From NCBI RefSeq assembly GCF_900176485.1, contig NZ_FWYD01000026.1, positions 1-48,485 of the forward strand: DNA of 48,485 nt, in the 5' to 3' direction. The notes below the pieces were generated by a model. That model worked only from the letters and a program-made list of their open reading frames with translations, had not been told where the DNA came from and did no database searches. The stretch comes from Primorskyibacter flagellatus (GTDB lineage: Bacteria > Pseudomonadota > Alphaproteobacteria > Rhodobacterales > Rhodobacteraceae). A program made the position numbers and the translations under genes. Positions 35,587-44,053 of the stretch are shown here, in pieces; position 1 is the stretch's first letter; each line of letters begins with the position of its first letter.

Positions 35587-35626
35587 CTGCGGCGCAGCAT
35601 TTAATTCTTGAAATGCCGCGCCGCAG
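35587..35626. promoter_or_regulatory. PhaR-type site inside a 16-bp-arm hairpin before phaP
   Basis: CTGC-GGC-GCAG (35587-35597) fits the PhaR consensus. The same bases begin a 16-base arm (35587-35602) that pairs with 35611-35626 around an 8-base loop with a single mismatch. The hairpin could end phaC transcription, although no T-run follows, and the right arm offers a second GCGCCGCAG half. Confidence 0.6.
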
Positions 35627-35693
35627 CATGCATATTCCTGACAGACGCAGGAAACGGGGTGGGCCCGAGTTCAGCTCTGAAAGGAATTTAACA

Positions 35694-36149
35694 ATGGCTA
35701 AGACACAAGATCCGACCGCAATGATGAAAGACATCATGGGCGCGTTCCCGGTTGACACGAAAGCAATGGAAGACGCGTTCAAGACCACAGCGACTCTGAA
35801 CGAGAAGCTCTCGGGCGTTGCTCTGGAAGCTGCTGAAAAGTCGACAGAAATCTCTGCCAAGTGGGCCAAGGACACTCTGACCAAACTGGCAGACATGTCC
35901 AAAGCCAAAGCAGAGCCTGCCGATTACGCCAAAGCGATGACAGATTTCGCTTCCGCTCAGGCTGAAGTTGCTTCCGAGAACATGGCCGCTTTCGCTGAAA
36001 TCGCGAAAAAGGTTCAGATGGACACGGTTGAGCTGATGATGGCTGCCGGCAAGGACATCTCCGAAGACGCATCCGCGGCTGTCAAAAAGGCAACCAACGA
36101 CGCGACAGCCGCTGCCAAGAAGGCAACTTCTGCTGCAACTTCGAAGTAA
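35694..36149 (+). CDS. phaP: phasin, polyhydroxyalkanoate granule coat protein
   Basis: A 151-residue helical, alanine/lysine-rich protein starting MAKTQDPTAMMKDIMGAF. The phasin-type body (FKTTATLNEKLSGVALEAAEKSTEISAKWAKDTL region) is amphipathic and lacks a signal peptide, and the tail is a KKATNDATAAAKKATSAATSK-like repeat common in phasins. Phasins coat PHA granules and control their number and size. The start ATG at 35694 has AAAGGA upstream; the frame is open to 35613 but that part overlaps the operator hairpin. It is flanked by phaC and phaR and followed by a strong terminator, so it is probably its own highly expressed transcript. Confidence 0.88.
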   Translation: MAKTQDPTAMMKDIMGAFPVDTKAMEDAFKTTATLNEKLSGVALEAAEKSTEISAKWAKDTLTKLADMSKAKAEPADYAKAMTDFASAQAEVASENMAAFAEIAKKVQMDTVELMMAAGKDISEDASAAVKKATNDATAAAKKATSAATSK

Positions 36150-36195
36150 GTTATAATAACGACTGCGCCAACTCCTCCCAACGCGGCGCAGAGGT

Positions 36196-36228
36196 AGGGG
36201 CGGGCTTTATGCCCGCCCTTTCTTTTTG
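36196..36228 (+). terminator. intrinsic terminator of phaP
   Basis: GGGCGGGC (36198-36205) pairs perfectly with GCCCGCCC (36211-36218) around a 5-base loop, followed by TTTCTTTTT. It lies 46 bp after the phaP stop. Confidence 0.92.
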
Positions 36229-36281
36229 TTCTGCACTCGCATAAGCTTTTCTGCATTGCTGCATTCTTGGGGAGAACCTTC

Positions 36282-36836
36282 TTGGCTGACACCGATAAAC
36301 CGCTGCTGATCAAGCGCTATGCAAGCAGACGACTCTACAATACCGAGACCAGTGATTACGTCACACTTGAAGATATTGCAGGCTTCATTCGCGCGGGCCG
36401 CGAGGTTCAGATCGTCGATCTGAAATCCGGCGATGATCTGACCCGTCAATATTTGCTGCAAATCGTGGCCGAGCATGAAAGCAAGGGCGAAAGTGTCCTG
36501 CCGATCAATGTGCTCACCGATCTTGTGCGCAGCTATACGACGCAGGCAACCTCGGTCGTGCCACAATTCCTTGCGGCCTCCTTCGATATGTTCCGCGACA
36601 GCCAGTCGAAATGGGTCGAGAATATGAACTCGATGAACCCGATTTCCAAGGTTCCGGGGTTTGAGGCAGTGCAGGCGCAGCAAGAAGCGTTTGTTAAGGC
36701 GATGACCAGCGGAATTGGCAACACCTGGACCGGCCCCGGCAAGGACCCCAATGCCGAGAGCGGCGATGAGGATCTTGACGACATCAAAAAGCAGCTCGCG
36801 GAGTTGCAGGCAAAGCTGTCCAAACTCTCCAAGTGA
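36282..36836 (+). CDS. phaR: polyhydroxyalkanoate synthesis repressor
   Basis: A 184-residue PhaR. The DNA-binding PHB/PHA accumulation-regulator domain spans about 8-70 (IKRYASRRLYNTETSDYVTLEDIA, then DLKSGDDLTRQYLLQI). The C-terminus is a charged, heptad-like helix (DDIKKQLAELQAKLSKL). PhaR senses free granule surface and represses phaP and itself. The start is set at TTG 36282 because GGGGAGA lies 6 bases upstream; no ATG is available and an in-frame TTG at 36267 lies within that site. Upstream TGC-rich sequence (36233-36265, including CTGC-ACTC-GCAT) may be the autoregulatory site. It converges on the aminotransferase gene. Confidence 0.9.
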   Translation: MADTDKPLLIKRYASRRLYNTETSDYVTLEDIAGFIRAGREVQIVDLKSGDDLTRQYLLQIVAEHESKGESVLPINVLTDLVRSYTTQATSVVPQFLAASFDMFRDSQSKWVENMNSMNPISKVPGFEAVQAQQEAFVKAMTSGIGNTWTGPGKDPNAESGDEDLDDIKKQLAELQAKLSKLSK

Positions 36837-36909
36837 CAAAGCCTGCGACCGGAGACGCAGTAAAAGCCCGGTTACATATCCCGTTTCTTGTTTGTCTGAT
36901 CGCCGTCTT

Positions 36910-38103
36910 TCAGGTGCCGTAGGCAGGCAGGGGAGTCATCACTGCCGCAGCCGCCCCGGTCAAGGCATCTGCCACGAATTTCAGTTCCGGCACCGTCAGT
37001 CGTGCCGGAAGACGTACATCGCAGGCCTGTTTCAGCATGGCGCGTGTCTTGGGCAGATCCGGTATTCCGCCCGGAAGAAACTTCCAATTCCAGAACGCGC
37101 GTGCATTGTCCGTGGACAGGCCGAAAATCTGTACCTTGACCGCGGCTGCTGCGGCGGCGTCGGCAAAGCGCGCCGCATCGGAACTGTCCATGCCGACAAG
37201 GTTGAACTGAATCGAATCCGGCGCACGTTCTTCGGGCGACAGCGGGGCAGGAACGTCCAGCCAAGGCGACTGGTTCAGCCGCTCCGCAACGAAATCGTGG
37301 TTTGCCCGTCCGTCACGCACCCTGCGCGCAAGTTCGTCCAGTTGCGGGCGGATGACGGCCGCGCTGAGGTTGCCCATGCGCAGATTGTAGAGTGGCAGAA
37401 GGTTCTGCCAACGCTGGAAGGCTGCCGCCAGCCCGTCATGCTTTTTCCAGTTATGCTCATAGGCGCCGGACATGATGACCGCCTGGGCAAAGATTTCCGC
37501 ATCATCCGTGATCAGAATGCCGCCTTCGCCCGCGTTGATCAGCTTGTAGCTTTGGAAACTGAAACAGCCGATTTTGCCGATCGTACCGATCTTGCGACCG
37601 TCCCAGACCGTGCCAAGAGAATGCGCGGCATCCTCGATTACCGGGATGTCACGGGCATCGGCCAGTTCCATGATGCGGTCCATATCAGAGGTATGGCCGC
37701 GCATATGGCTGATCAGCACCGCCTGCACATCATCCAGCTTTGCTTCGAAATCTTCCAGATCTATACGATAATTCGTGCCGACCTCGCACAGGACCGGATG
37801 GCAATCCGCGTGGAGAACGGCAGAGGGCACGGCGGCGAAGGTGAAGGCCGGGATCAGCACCCGCGCGCCACGCGGCAGACCCAACGCCTTGAGCGAAAGG
37901 AACAGCGCGGCAGAGCAGCTTGACACCGCCAGCGCGTATTTCACGCTCATCATCTCGGCAAACTCGCGCTCCAGCAGGGACACCGGTGCGTCTTGGGCCG
38001 CGTGATAGCGAAATAGATCGCCCGATTGCAGCAGCTCCTCGACCGCTTTCAAGGCGGCTGCGGGGATCGGCTCGGCGTCATGCATCTTGGGTGCGGTGAC
38101 CAT
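36910..38103 (-). CDS. DegT/DnrJ/EryC1-family aminotransferase
   Basis: A 397-residue PLP enzyme. The catalytic lysine is in SFQSYKLINAGEGG (about residue 187). The conserved SSCSAALFLSLKALGL start of the fold, PAFTFAAVPSAVLHAD, and IEDAAHSLG with the PLP aspartate are all present. This family transaminates keto-sugars or cyclitols. It lies 113 bp downstream of the FAD oxidase on the same strand and could be the last gene of the amine operon, which would be unusual for a sugar aminotransferase, or it could be independent. No glycan genes are adjacent except the distant sulfotransferase. Function unresolved beyond the family. Confidence 0.8.
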   Translation of the reverse strand: MVTAPKMHDAEPIPAAALKAVEELLQSGDLFRYHAAQDAPVSLLEREFAEMMSVKYALAVSSCSAALFLSLKALGLPRGARVLIPAFTFAAVPSAVLHADCHPVLCEVGTNYRIDLEDFEAKLDDVQAVLISHMRGHTSDMDRIMELADARDIPVIEDAAHSLGTVWDGRKIGTIGKIGCFSFQSYKLINAGEGGILITDDAEIFAQAVIMSGAYEHNWKKHDGLAAAFQRWQNLLPLYNLRMGNLSAAVIRPQLDELARRVRDGRANHDFVAERLNQSPWLDVPAPLSPEERAPDSIQFNLVGMDSSDAARFADAAAAAAVKVQIFGLSTDNARAFWNWKFLPGGIPDLPKTRAMLKQACDVRLPARLTVPELKFVADALTGAAAAVMTPLPAYGT

Positions 38104-38216
38104 ATTTCAATTTCCCAAATAGACCTTTCTGATTTTGTAAACTTATGGCGCGAAACCGCAAAGCGAAAAATGCCCGCGTCACGGGGTTTTCATCGAACTG
38201 TCACATGGAAGTGTGG

Positions 38217-39521
38217 TCAGACGCCCAGCCTGTCCCGCAGCGCGTACCAACTCATCGCCAGTGCCAGTAGGGGATTGCGCATCATTGCGCCGCCGGGAAA
38301 AGGCTGCGCCGGGACCGCCGCCATCGTATCGAACCCATCGGTCTGGCCTTCGATGGCGCGTGCCATAAGCTGACCGGCATGTACGGCCGTGCCCACACCA
38401 TGCCCGGAATAGCCCGAGGCCGACAGGATGTTCGGTGCAACCCGTGCGAGATAGGGCATTCGCCGCATGGTGATCGCCAGCGTTCCACCCCAGGCGTGGT
38501 CGATGCGCACGCCTTTCAACTGCGGAAAGCTCTGCTCCATAGGTTTGCGGACCAGAGCCGCAATATCAGCCGGAAACTTGTAGCCATAGCTTTCGCCGCC
38601 GCCGAACAGTAGACGGCCATCGTGGCTCATCCGAAAATAATTGACCACGAACCGGTCGTCAGCCACCGCGACGTTCCGTGCCAGAACCTCAGCTGCGCGG
38701 TTGCCCAAGGGCTCTGTCGCTGCGATGAAATTGTTGATCGGCATGACCCGTGCCGCGACCTTGCGGTTCAACCCGCCCAGATAGCCGTTGCAGGCAAGGA
38801 TGACCTGCTCGGCAATCACGCGCCCGCCCTCGGTCTGTACGGTCGCCGGGGTGCCTTGGATCAGGTGATGCACATGGCTCGTTTCATGGATCTGCACGCC
38901 CGCGTCGTGCGCTGCCTGCGCCAGCCCAAGCGCCAGTTTCAAAGGGTGCAGATGCGCGGCACCGTGGTCAAGAATGGCCCCCAGATGCTGTGGCGCGCGG
39001 CAGATCGCCTGCCAGTCGTTGGTTCGCAGCGCGTCTATCTCTTCGTAGCCGTAGCGCGCCGCCAGATGTTCGGCATAGCGGTGCAGCCCGTCCACTGATC
39101 GTTGCGAAGTGCCGGCCCAGGCCACGCCTGGCGTCAGATCGCAGGCGATACCGTGACGCGCGATCAGATCCTTTACCAGCGCCTTGGCATCCTCGGCCAG
39201 ATCCCACAGCGCGTGCGCGGGGCCGTCGCCCATCATCTTTTCCAGCCCGTCCTGCGTCAGTCGCTGCCCGGATCCCAACTGCCCGCCATTGCGCCCAGAT
39301 GCGCCAAAGCCCACGCGATGCGCCTCGATCAGCACCACCGACCGGCCCGCCTGCGCCAGATGCAGCGCAGCCGACAGCCCGGTATAGCCGCCGCCCACCA
39401 CGCAGACATCCGCGCGAACCTCGCCGCGCAGGGGCGCAAACGGCGCGAGAGGCGTGGCCGTCGCGGCATACCACGACGCCGGGTAGGTGCCTCGTCTGTC
39501 ATTGGAAAACAGCAAATCCAC
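38217..39521 (-). CDS. puuB: FAD-dependent amine oxidoreductase, PuuB-like
   Basis: A 434-residue flavoprotein of the DAO family. The FAD-binding motif is VCVVGGGYTGLSAALHLA at about 38-55, with the second conserved block EAHRVGFGASGRNGGQLGSG and the C-terminal YSGHGVGTAVHAGQLMA flavin-contact region. In PuuB, this enzyme oxidises the terminal amine of gamma-glutamylputrescine to an aldehyde with release of ammonia and hydrogen peroxide. The start is GTG at 39521 with AGGAAC upstream; the frame is open to 39548. It is 75 bp downstream of a PuuA-like synthetase. The symbol is by context; other glutamylated amines or amino acids could be substrates. Confidence 0.78.
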   Translation of the reverse strand: MDLLFSNDRRGTYPASWYAATATPLAPFAPLRGEVRADVCVVGGGYTGLSAALHLAQAGRSVVLIEAHRVGFGASGRNGGQLGSGQRLTQDGLEKMMGDGPAHALWDLAEDAKALVKDLIARHGIACDLTPGVAWAGTSQRSVDGLHRYAEHLAARYGYEEIDALRTNDWQAICRAPQHLGAILDHGAAHLHPLKLALGLAQAAHDAGVQIHETSHVHHLIQGTPATVQTEGGRVIAEQVILACNGYLGGLNRKVAARVMPINNFIAATEPLGNRAAEVLARNVAVADDRFVVNYFRMSHDGRLLFGGGESYGYKFPADIAALVRKPMEQSFPQLKGVRIDHAWGGTLAITMRRMPYLARVAPNILSASGYSGHGVGTAVHAGQLMARAIEGQTDGFDTMAAVPAQPFPGGAMMRNPLLALAMSWYALRDRLGV

Positions 39522-39596
39522 GACGCAAGTTCCTGTTCGTTGTCTCAACTCAGATCAGGAAAGGAAGGGCCCGTTCCCTTTCCGGTAATCGAACGA

Positions 39597-40964
39597 CTAG
39601 ACGTTCAGCAGCAGATGTTCGCGTTCCCACGGGCTGATCACTTGCAGGAACTCTTCGTATTCGGTGCGTTTCACGATGGAATAGACCCGCGCAAATTCCG
39701 GACCAAGCACTTTGTGCAGCGCTTCTGCGCCGTCGAACACATCCAGAGCCTGTCCCAGCACGCGCGGAATATCGCCCTCGCCCTCATAGGCGTCACCACG
39801 GAACTGCTTTTGCGGGCGGATTTCCTCCGTCATGCCCAGATAGCCGCAGGCCAGCGACGCGGCGATGCCCAGATAGGGATTGCAGTCCATCCCCGCCAAG
39901 CGGTTTTCCACGCGCCGTCCGTCGGGGCTGGAGAGCGGAATGCGAATGCCCGTCGTGCGGTTGTCGCGGCCCCATTCCAGATTGATCGGTGCGGCCTGAT
40001 CCTTCACATAGCGGCGATAGCTGTTCACATAAGGGGCCATCACGGCAATAGCTGCGGGCATATAGGTCTGCAACCCGCCGATGAAATGGAAGAACGCGTC
40101 GGTTTCACCGCCCTGCGGTCCGGAAAAGGCGTTCAGCCCGGTTTCAACATCCAGCACCGAATGGTGGATATGCATGGCACTACCCGGCTCGTCCGCGATG
40201 GGTTTGGCCATGAAAGTCGCGAAACAATCGTGGCGCAACGCGGCCTCGCGGATCAGGCGTTTGAAGTAGAACACCTCATCGGCCAGCTTCAGAGGATCAC
40301 CATGTTGCAGGTTGATCTCCAACTGTCCGGCACCGCCTTCCTGCGTGATGCCGTCAATCTCAAATCCCTGTGCCTCGGCAAAGTCGTAGATATCGTCGAT
40401 CACCGGGCCAAACTCATCCACGGCGGTCATGGAATAGGCTTGCCGTGCGGCGGCGGGGCGGCCTGACCGGCCCATCATCGGCATGATGTCCTTGGCCGGG
40501 TCCAGATTGCGCGCCACGAGGTAGAATTCCATCTCGGGCGCCACCACGGGCTGCCAGCCCTGATCGTGATAAAGCTGCAGGACACGGCGCAGCACGTTGC
40601 GCGGCGCGTAGGGTATGGGCCGGTCCTTGCGATCATAAGCGTCGTGGATCACCTGCAACGTCCAGTCGCCGGTCCAGGGGGCTGCCGTGGCGGTGGCCAT
40701 GTCCGGGCGCAGGATCATGTCACGCTCGATAAAGCCTTCGCGCTCGTCGGCAGCCTCTCCCCAGTCGCCGGTGATGGTCTGAAAGAAGATGCTGTCGGGG
40801 AGGTGAAAATGCTTCTGCCGGGCAAATTTGCTGGCGGGCACGGCCTTGCCACGCGCGATGCCGGGCAGATCCGAAATGATGCATTCGACCTCGTCAAGGC
40901 GGCGACCTTCCAGATAGGCGCGGGCCGGGTCGGGCAAGCCATCCTGCCAGTCAGTGTCGCTCAT
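39597..40964 (-). CDS. puuA: PuuA-like glutamine synthetase family protein (copy 1)
   Basis: A 455-residue glutamine synthetase fold enzyme. GGAGQLEINL and MHIHHSVLD supply metal and glutamate ligands, and NRTTGIRIP and RRVENRLAGMDCNPYLG form the ATP and glutamate sites. It is closer to gamma-glutamylpolyamine synthetase (PuuA), which attaches glutamate to an amine using ATP, than to nitrogen-assimilating GlnA. The start ATG at 40964 overlaps the amidotransferase stop (ATGA), so the two are coupled. A second, divergent copy lies at 41720. Amine specificity cannot be read from sequence. Confidence 0.85.
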   Translation of the reverse strand: MSDTDWQDGLPDPARAYLEGRRLDEVECIISDLPGIARGKAVPASKFARQKHFHLPDSIFFQTITGDWGEAADEREGFIERDMILRPDMATATAAPWTGDWTLQVIHDAYDRKDRPIPYAPRNVLRRVLQLYHDQGWQPVVAPEMEFYLVARNLDPAKDIMPMMGRSGRPAAARQAYSMTAVDEFGPVIDDIYDFAEAQGFEIDGITQEGGAGQLEINLQHGDPLKLADEVFYFKRLIREAALRHDCFATFMAKPIADEPGSAMHIHHSVLDVETGLNAFSGPQGGETDAFFHFIGGLQTYMPAAIAVMAPYVNSYRRYVKDQAAPINLEWGRDNRTTGIRIPLSSPDGRRVENRLAGMDCNPYLGIAASLACGYLGMTEEIRPQKQFRGDAYEGEGDIPRVLGQALDVFDGAEALHKVLGPEFARVYSIVKRTEYEEFLQVISPWEREHLLLNV

Positions 40965-41644
40965 GTGATCCTCTTTTCCTTGAAGAACAGCGCAAACATC
41001 TCGGCCAGCCGCGCGCTGTCCGTGTCGGCGTCAAGGCGGGATAGCGCCTCCTGCCGCAGCGGTTCGGGCACGACGCCTTGCGCCCGTTCGTCCAGCAGCC
41101 CCTTGAGATAGGTCCGGTCAATCTCGGGGTGCGGCTGGATGGTGAAGGCGCGATCACCATATAGCAGTGCCGCATTTTCGCAGAAATCGGTGGAAGAAAC
41201 AATTTCGGCATCGTCGGGCACCACCACGACCTGATCCTGATGCCAGGCGTTCAGGTTCACGGTCTCGCCCAATATGTCATAGCTGGTGCGCCCGACAGAC
41301 CAGCCGCCCGCGAATTTCTCGACCTTGCCACCAAGCGCTTGCGCGATGATCTGATGGCCGAAACAAACGCCGATCATGGGCCGTCCCGAGGCGTAGATGT
41401 CGCGGATCAATTCCTCCAGCGGCGGGATCCACGGATGATCCTCATACGCGCCAAAGCGCGAGCCGGTGATCAGCCAGCCTTCGGCATCTTCCGGGCCGTT
41501 CGGAAACTCGCCGTCCACGACCGCGTAGTTGCGGAAGCTCAGGTCACGGCCTGCCAGAAATTGCGCAAAGATTTCCGGATAATCACCGTTCTCCGCGACA
41601 AGCTCTTGCGCGACATGACCGGTTTGTAAAATGCCAATAAGCAT
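40961..41644 (-). CDS. class I glutamine amidotransferase-like hydrolase
   Basis: A 227-residue protein of the class I GATase fold. The nucleophile elbow is IGVCFGHQIIAQALGG (Cys about 94), with the catalytic histidine and glutamate in QPHPEI. Related proteins are fused to GMP synthase-like functions, but as a free protein in this operon it probably hydrolyses a gamma-glutamyl amide, the step done by PuuD in E. coli. PuuD itself belongs to the peptidase C26 branch of the same fold, so the role is analogous rather than proven. Its stop overlaps the start of copy 1 of the PuuA-like gene. Confidence 0.8.
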   Translation of the reverse strand: MLIGILQTGHVAQELVAENGDYPEIFAQFLAGRDLSFRNYAVVDGEFPNGPEDAEGWLITGSRFGAYEDHPWIPPLEELIRDIYASGRPMIGVCFGHQIIAQALGGKVEKFAGGWSVGRTSYDILGETVNLNAWHQDQVVVVPDDAEIVSSTDFCENAALLYGDRAFTIQPHPEIDRTYLKGLLDERAQGVVPEPLRQEALSRLDADTDSARLAEMFALFFKEKRIT

Positions 41645-41719
41645 GGGGCACCAATGTTGGGGTTCTGCTCAAACCTAAAGATGCGAAGGGCCGTCCACAA
41701 GGGGCGGCCCGTTGGCGTG

Positions 41720-43069
41720 TCACACAGTGTCGAGGTAGATTTCGACCTGTTCGGTGGGGCTAAGTTCGGCCATGTAGTATTTCTCTTGCTTCTTGGTCAG
41801 GACAAGGTTGCGGATCAATTCTGCCGAGAAGACGCGCGGGATGAAGCTGCTGGCCTCGAAGGCCTCAATGGCGCTGCCCCAGTCGGACGGGATATGCGGA
41901 AGGTCCTGTGTATAGGCGTTGCCGGTGATCGGTTCGCAAGGCTCGATCTTGTCTTCGATGCCCACCAGCGCTGCGCCTAGGATCGCGGTCAACAGCAGAT
42001 AGGGGTTCACGTCGCCGCCCGCGACGCGATGTTCGATCCGGCGTGCGGCGGACGCGCCGGAAGGAATGCGGATCGCCGAGGTGCGGTTCTCATAGGCCCA
42101 GCAGATCGCCGAGGGCGCATGCGCGCCGGGCACCAGCCGGTCATAGCTGTTGGCATGCGGTGCGAAGATCAGCGCGCTGTCATGCATGCCCGCAAGACAA
42201 CCACCCACGGCATGACGCAGCATGTCCGTGCCCTTGGGGCCGCCATCGTCAAAGATGTTGTCGCCGTTTTCATCCAGAACCGAGAAATGCGTGTGCAGGC
42301 CGGAACCGGCGTAATCCTCATAGGGTTTCGCCATGAAGGACGCGGCAAAGCCGTAGCGCCGCGCCAGCCCTTTTACGAGGATCTTGAACAACCATGCGTC
42401 ATCGGCGGCGCGCAGCGCGTCGTCGCAATGCATCAGGTTGATCTCGAACTGGCCCAGCCCGGCTTCGGAAATGGCGGTGTCGGCAGGTATGTCCATCGCC
42501 TCGCACCCATCGTAGAGATCGGTGAAGAATGTATCGAACTGGTCCAGCGCGCGAATGGATAGCGTCTCGGCGGCCTTGCGGCGCTTGCCGGAACGCGGAC
42601 TGATCGGCACCTGAAGGTTGCGGCCTGAATCGTCGATCAGGAAAAACTCCATCTCCATCGCGACAACCGGGGTCAGGCCGAGCTTCTTGTAGCGTTCGAC
42701 CACCGCACGCAGCGCATGGCGGGGGTCGCCGTCATAGGGTTTACCACCGTCACGATACATCCAGATCGGCAGCAGCGCGGTCGGTGCCTCCAGCCAGGGC
42801 ATCGGCATGAAGCCGCGCTCTGTCGGCTTCAGGATGCCGTCTTCGTCGCCGCTTTCAAAGACCAGCGGGCTGTCGTCGATATCCTCGCCCCATATATCAA
42901 GGTTGAGGACGGACATCGGAAAGCGGGTGCCGTCCTCAACCACCTTGTCGGCAAAGCGCGACGGCACGCGCTTTCCGCGCGGCTGGCCGTTCAGATCTGC
43001 CGCAGCCACACGAATGGTACGCACTTCGGGATGTTTGCGCAGGTAGTTTTTCATTGTCAGCTTGGACAT
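41720..43069 (-). CDS. PuuA-like glutamine synthetase family protein (copy 2)
   Basis: A 449-residue second member of the family: GLGQFEINLMHCDD, SGLHTHFSVLDENG, NRTSAIRIP and ARRIEHRVAGGDVNPYLL are the active-site blocks. It is clearly divergent from the copy at 39597 (N-terminus MSKLTMKNYLRKHPEVRTIRVAAADLNG), so it is an old paralogue rather than a recent duplication. It may use a different amine or act as a partner of the first. It is 80 bp downstream of the transporter permease and upstream of the amidotransferase on the same strand. Confidence 0.83.
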   Translation of the reverse strand: MSKLTMKNYLRKHPEVRTIRVAAADLNGQPRGKRVPSRFADKVVEDGTRFPMSVLNLDIWGEDIDDSPLVFESGDEDGILKPTERGFMPMPWLEAPTALLPIWMYRDGGKPYDGDPRHALRAVVERYKKLGLTPVVAMEMEFFLIDDSGRNLQVPISPRSGKRRKAAETLSIRALDQFDTFFTDLYDGCEAMDIPADTAISEAGLGQFEINLMHCDDALRAADDAWLFKILVKGLARRYGFAASFMAKPYEDYAGSGLHTHFSVLDENGDNIFDDGGPKGTDMLRHAVGGCLAGMHDSALIFAPHANSYDRLVPGAHAPSAICWAYENRTSAIRIPSGASAARRIEHRVAGGDVNPYLLLTAILGAALVGIEDKIEPCEPITGNAYTQDLPHIPSDWGSAIEAFEASSFIPRVFSAELIRNLVLTKKQEKYYMAELSPTEQVEIYLDTV

Positions 43070-43149
43070 AGGACACCGGTTTAGAATATGATCAAATCAT
43101 CGATAGCTGGGCAGGGGCGGGCTTGGCAAGGGCCATGTCAACACGCGCC

Positions 43150-43956
43150 TTAACGCAGCAGGTTCGGGCGCACCCTCAGCTTTGGTCGCGCGTCCTGCGG
43201 CAGATGCCGATTGAGATGCCGGTTGATCAGCCCGAAAATTCCCACGATCACCAGCGTCAGCAGAATGAAATAGCCGGCGAGGATCGGGTAGGGGACAAAC
43301 GGGTTGAACGTCTTGTCAGCGAAGTAGCTGGCGTAATACAGCGCATCGCCTTTCTGTTGCAGCGCCGGAAACCCAGAGAAGAAGACCAGCGTCGTGGCGT
43401 GGAACAGAAAGATCGCCTCGTTCGTATAGGCAGGCCATGCCAGCCGCAGCATCGTGGGCCAGACGATCCGGCGAAACCGTGGCCAGCCGGACATGCCGTA
43501 AGCATCTGCGGCTTCGACATCGCCCTTGGGGACCGACAAAAGCGCGCCATAGAAGATCTCACCGCTATAGGCGGCGGTGTTCAGAAACAGCACCACCAGC
43601 GCGCCCGCCCAGGCAGAGGAAAAGGCGGTGAACATACCGGTTGCCTGTTTGAGGCTGAGAAACAGGAAGTAGGCGAAGAAGAACTGGATAAACAACGGAG
43701 AGCCTCGGAAGATGAAAATGAACCACTCCGACAGTTTGCGCAGGACGCGATTGTTCGAGGCCTTTCCCATCGCCACGGCGGTGGCCAGGCAGAAGCCGCT
43801 GGTCAGCGCGCATATGCCGAAATAGATGTTCCAAAGCATCCCAGAGCCGATCAGGGTGACCTGTTGGCACAGCGTGAAACCCTCTCGGGGCAAAAGACGT
43901 TCGCCAATCCCGAGCGAACGCAAACCGTAATCGGCAATCGTGTCCCAACAACTCAT
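43150..43956 (-). CDS. amino-acid-type ABC transporter permease
   Basis: A 268-residue membrane protein of the HisM/GlnP type, with about five hydrophobic spans. The conserved ABC permease loop (EAADAYGMSGWPRFRRIVWPTMLRL, the EAA motif) is near 152-176, followed by a final basic tail. It would form a heterodimer with the permease encoded upstream. The start ATG at 43956 begins MSCWDTIADYGLRSLG; the frame is open upstream only through the repetitive palindromes at 43968-44030. No good ribosome binding site precedes it, so translation may depend on the palindrome region. The transported substrate is unknown. Confidence 0.82.
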   Translation of the reverse strand: MSCWDTIADYGLRSLGIGERLLPREGFTLCQQVTLIGSGMLWNIYFGICALTSGFCLATAVAMGKASNNRVLRKLSEWFIFIFRGSPLFIQFFFAYFLFLSLKQATGMFTAFSSAWAGALVVLFLNTAAYSGEIFYGALLSVPKGDVEAADAYGMSGWPRFRRIVWPTMLRLAWPAYTNEAIFLFHATTLVFFSGFPALQQKGDALYYASYFADKTFNPFVPYPILAGYFILLTLVIVGIFGLINRHLNRHLPQDARPKLRVRPNLLR

Positions 43957-43967
43957 GGCGCGGACCT

Positions 43968-44030
43968 GCCCCGGGCTTGACCCGGGGCCTTGCGGCAGGC
44001 GGGGCAGAGGTCCCGGATCAAGTCCGGGAC
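43968..44030. repeat. pair of REP-like palindromes
   Basis: GCCCCGGG-CTTGA-CCCGGGGC (43968-43988) and GTCCCGGA-TCAAG-TCCGGGAC (44010-44030) are perfect 8-bp-arm palindromes with loops that are reverse complements of each other, so the pair is in opposite orientation. Palindromes with this CCGG-CTTGA-CCGG core are scattered through alphaproteobacterial genomes. They lie in the 97 bp between the two permease genes and could act as a barrier or mRNA-stabilising element. Confidence 0.8.
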
Positions 44031-44053
44031 GCGTGTCGCTGTGTCTTTCGCCA

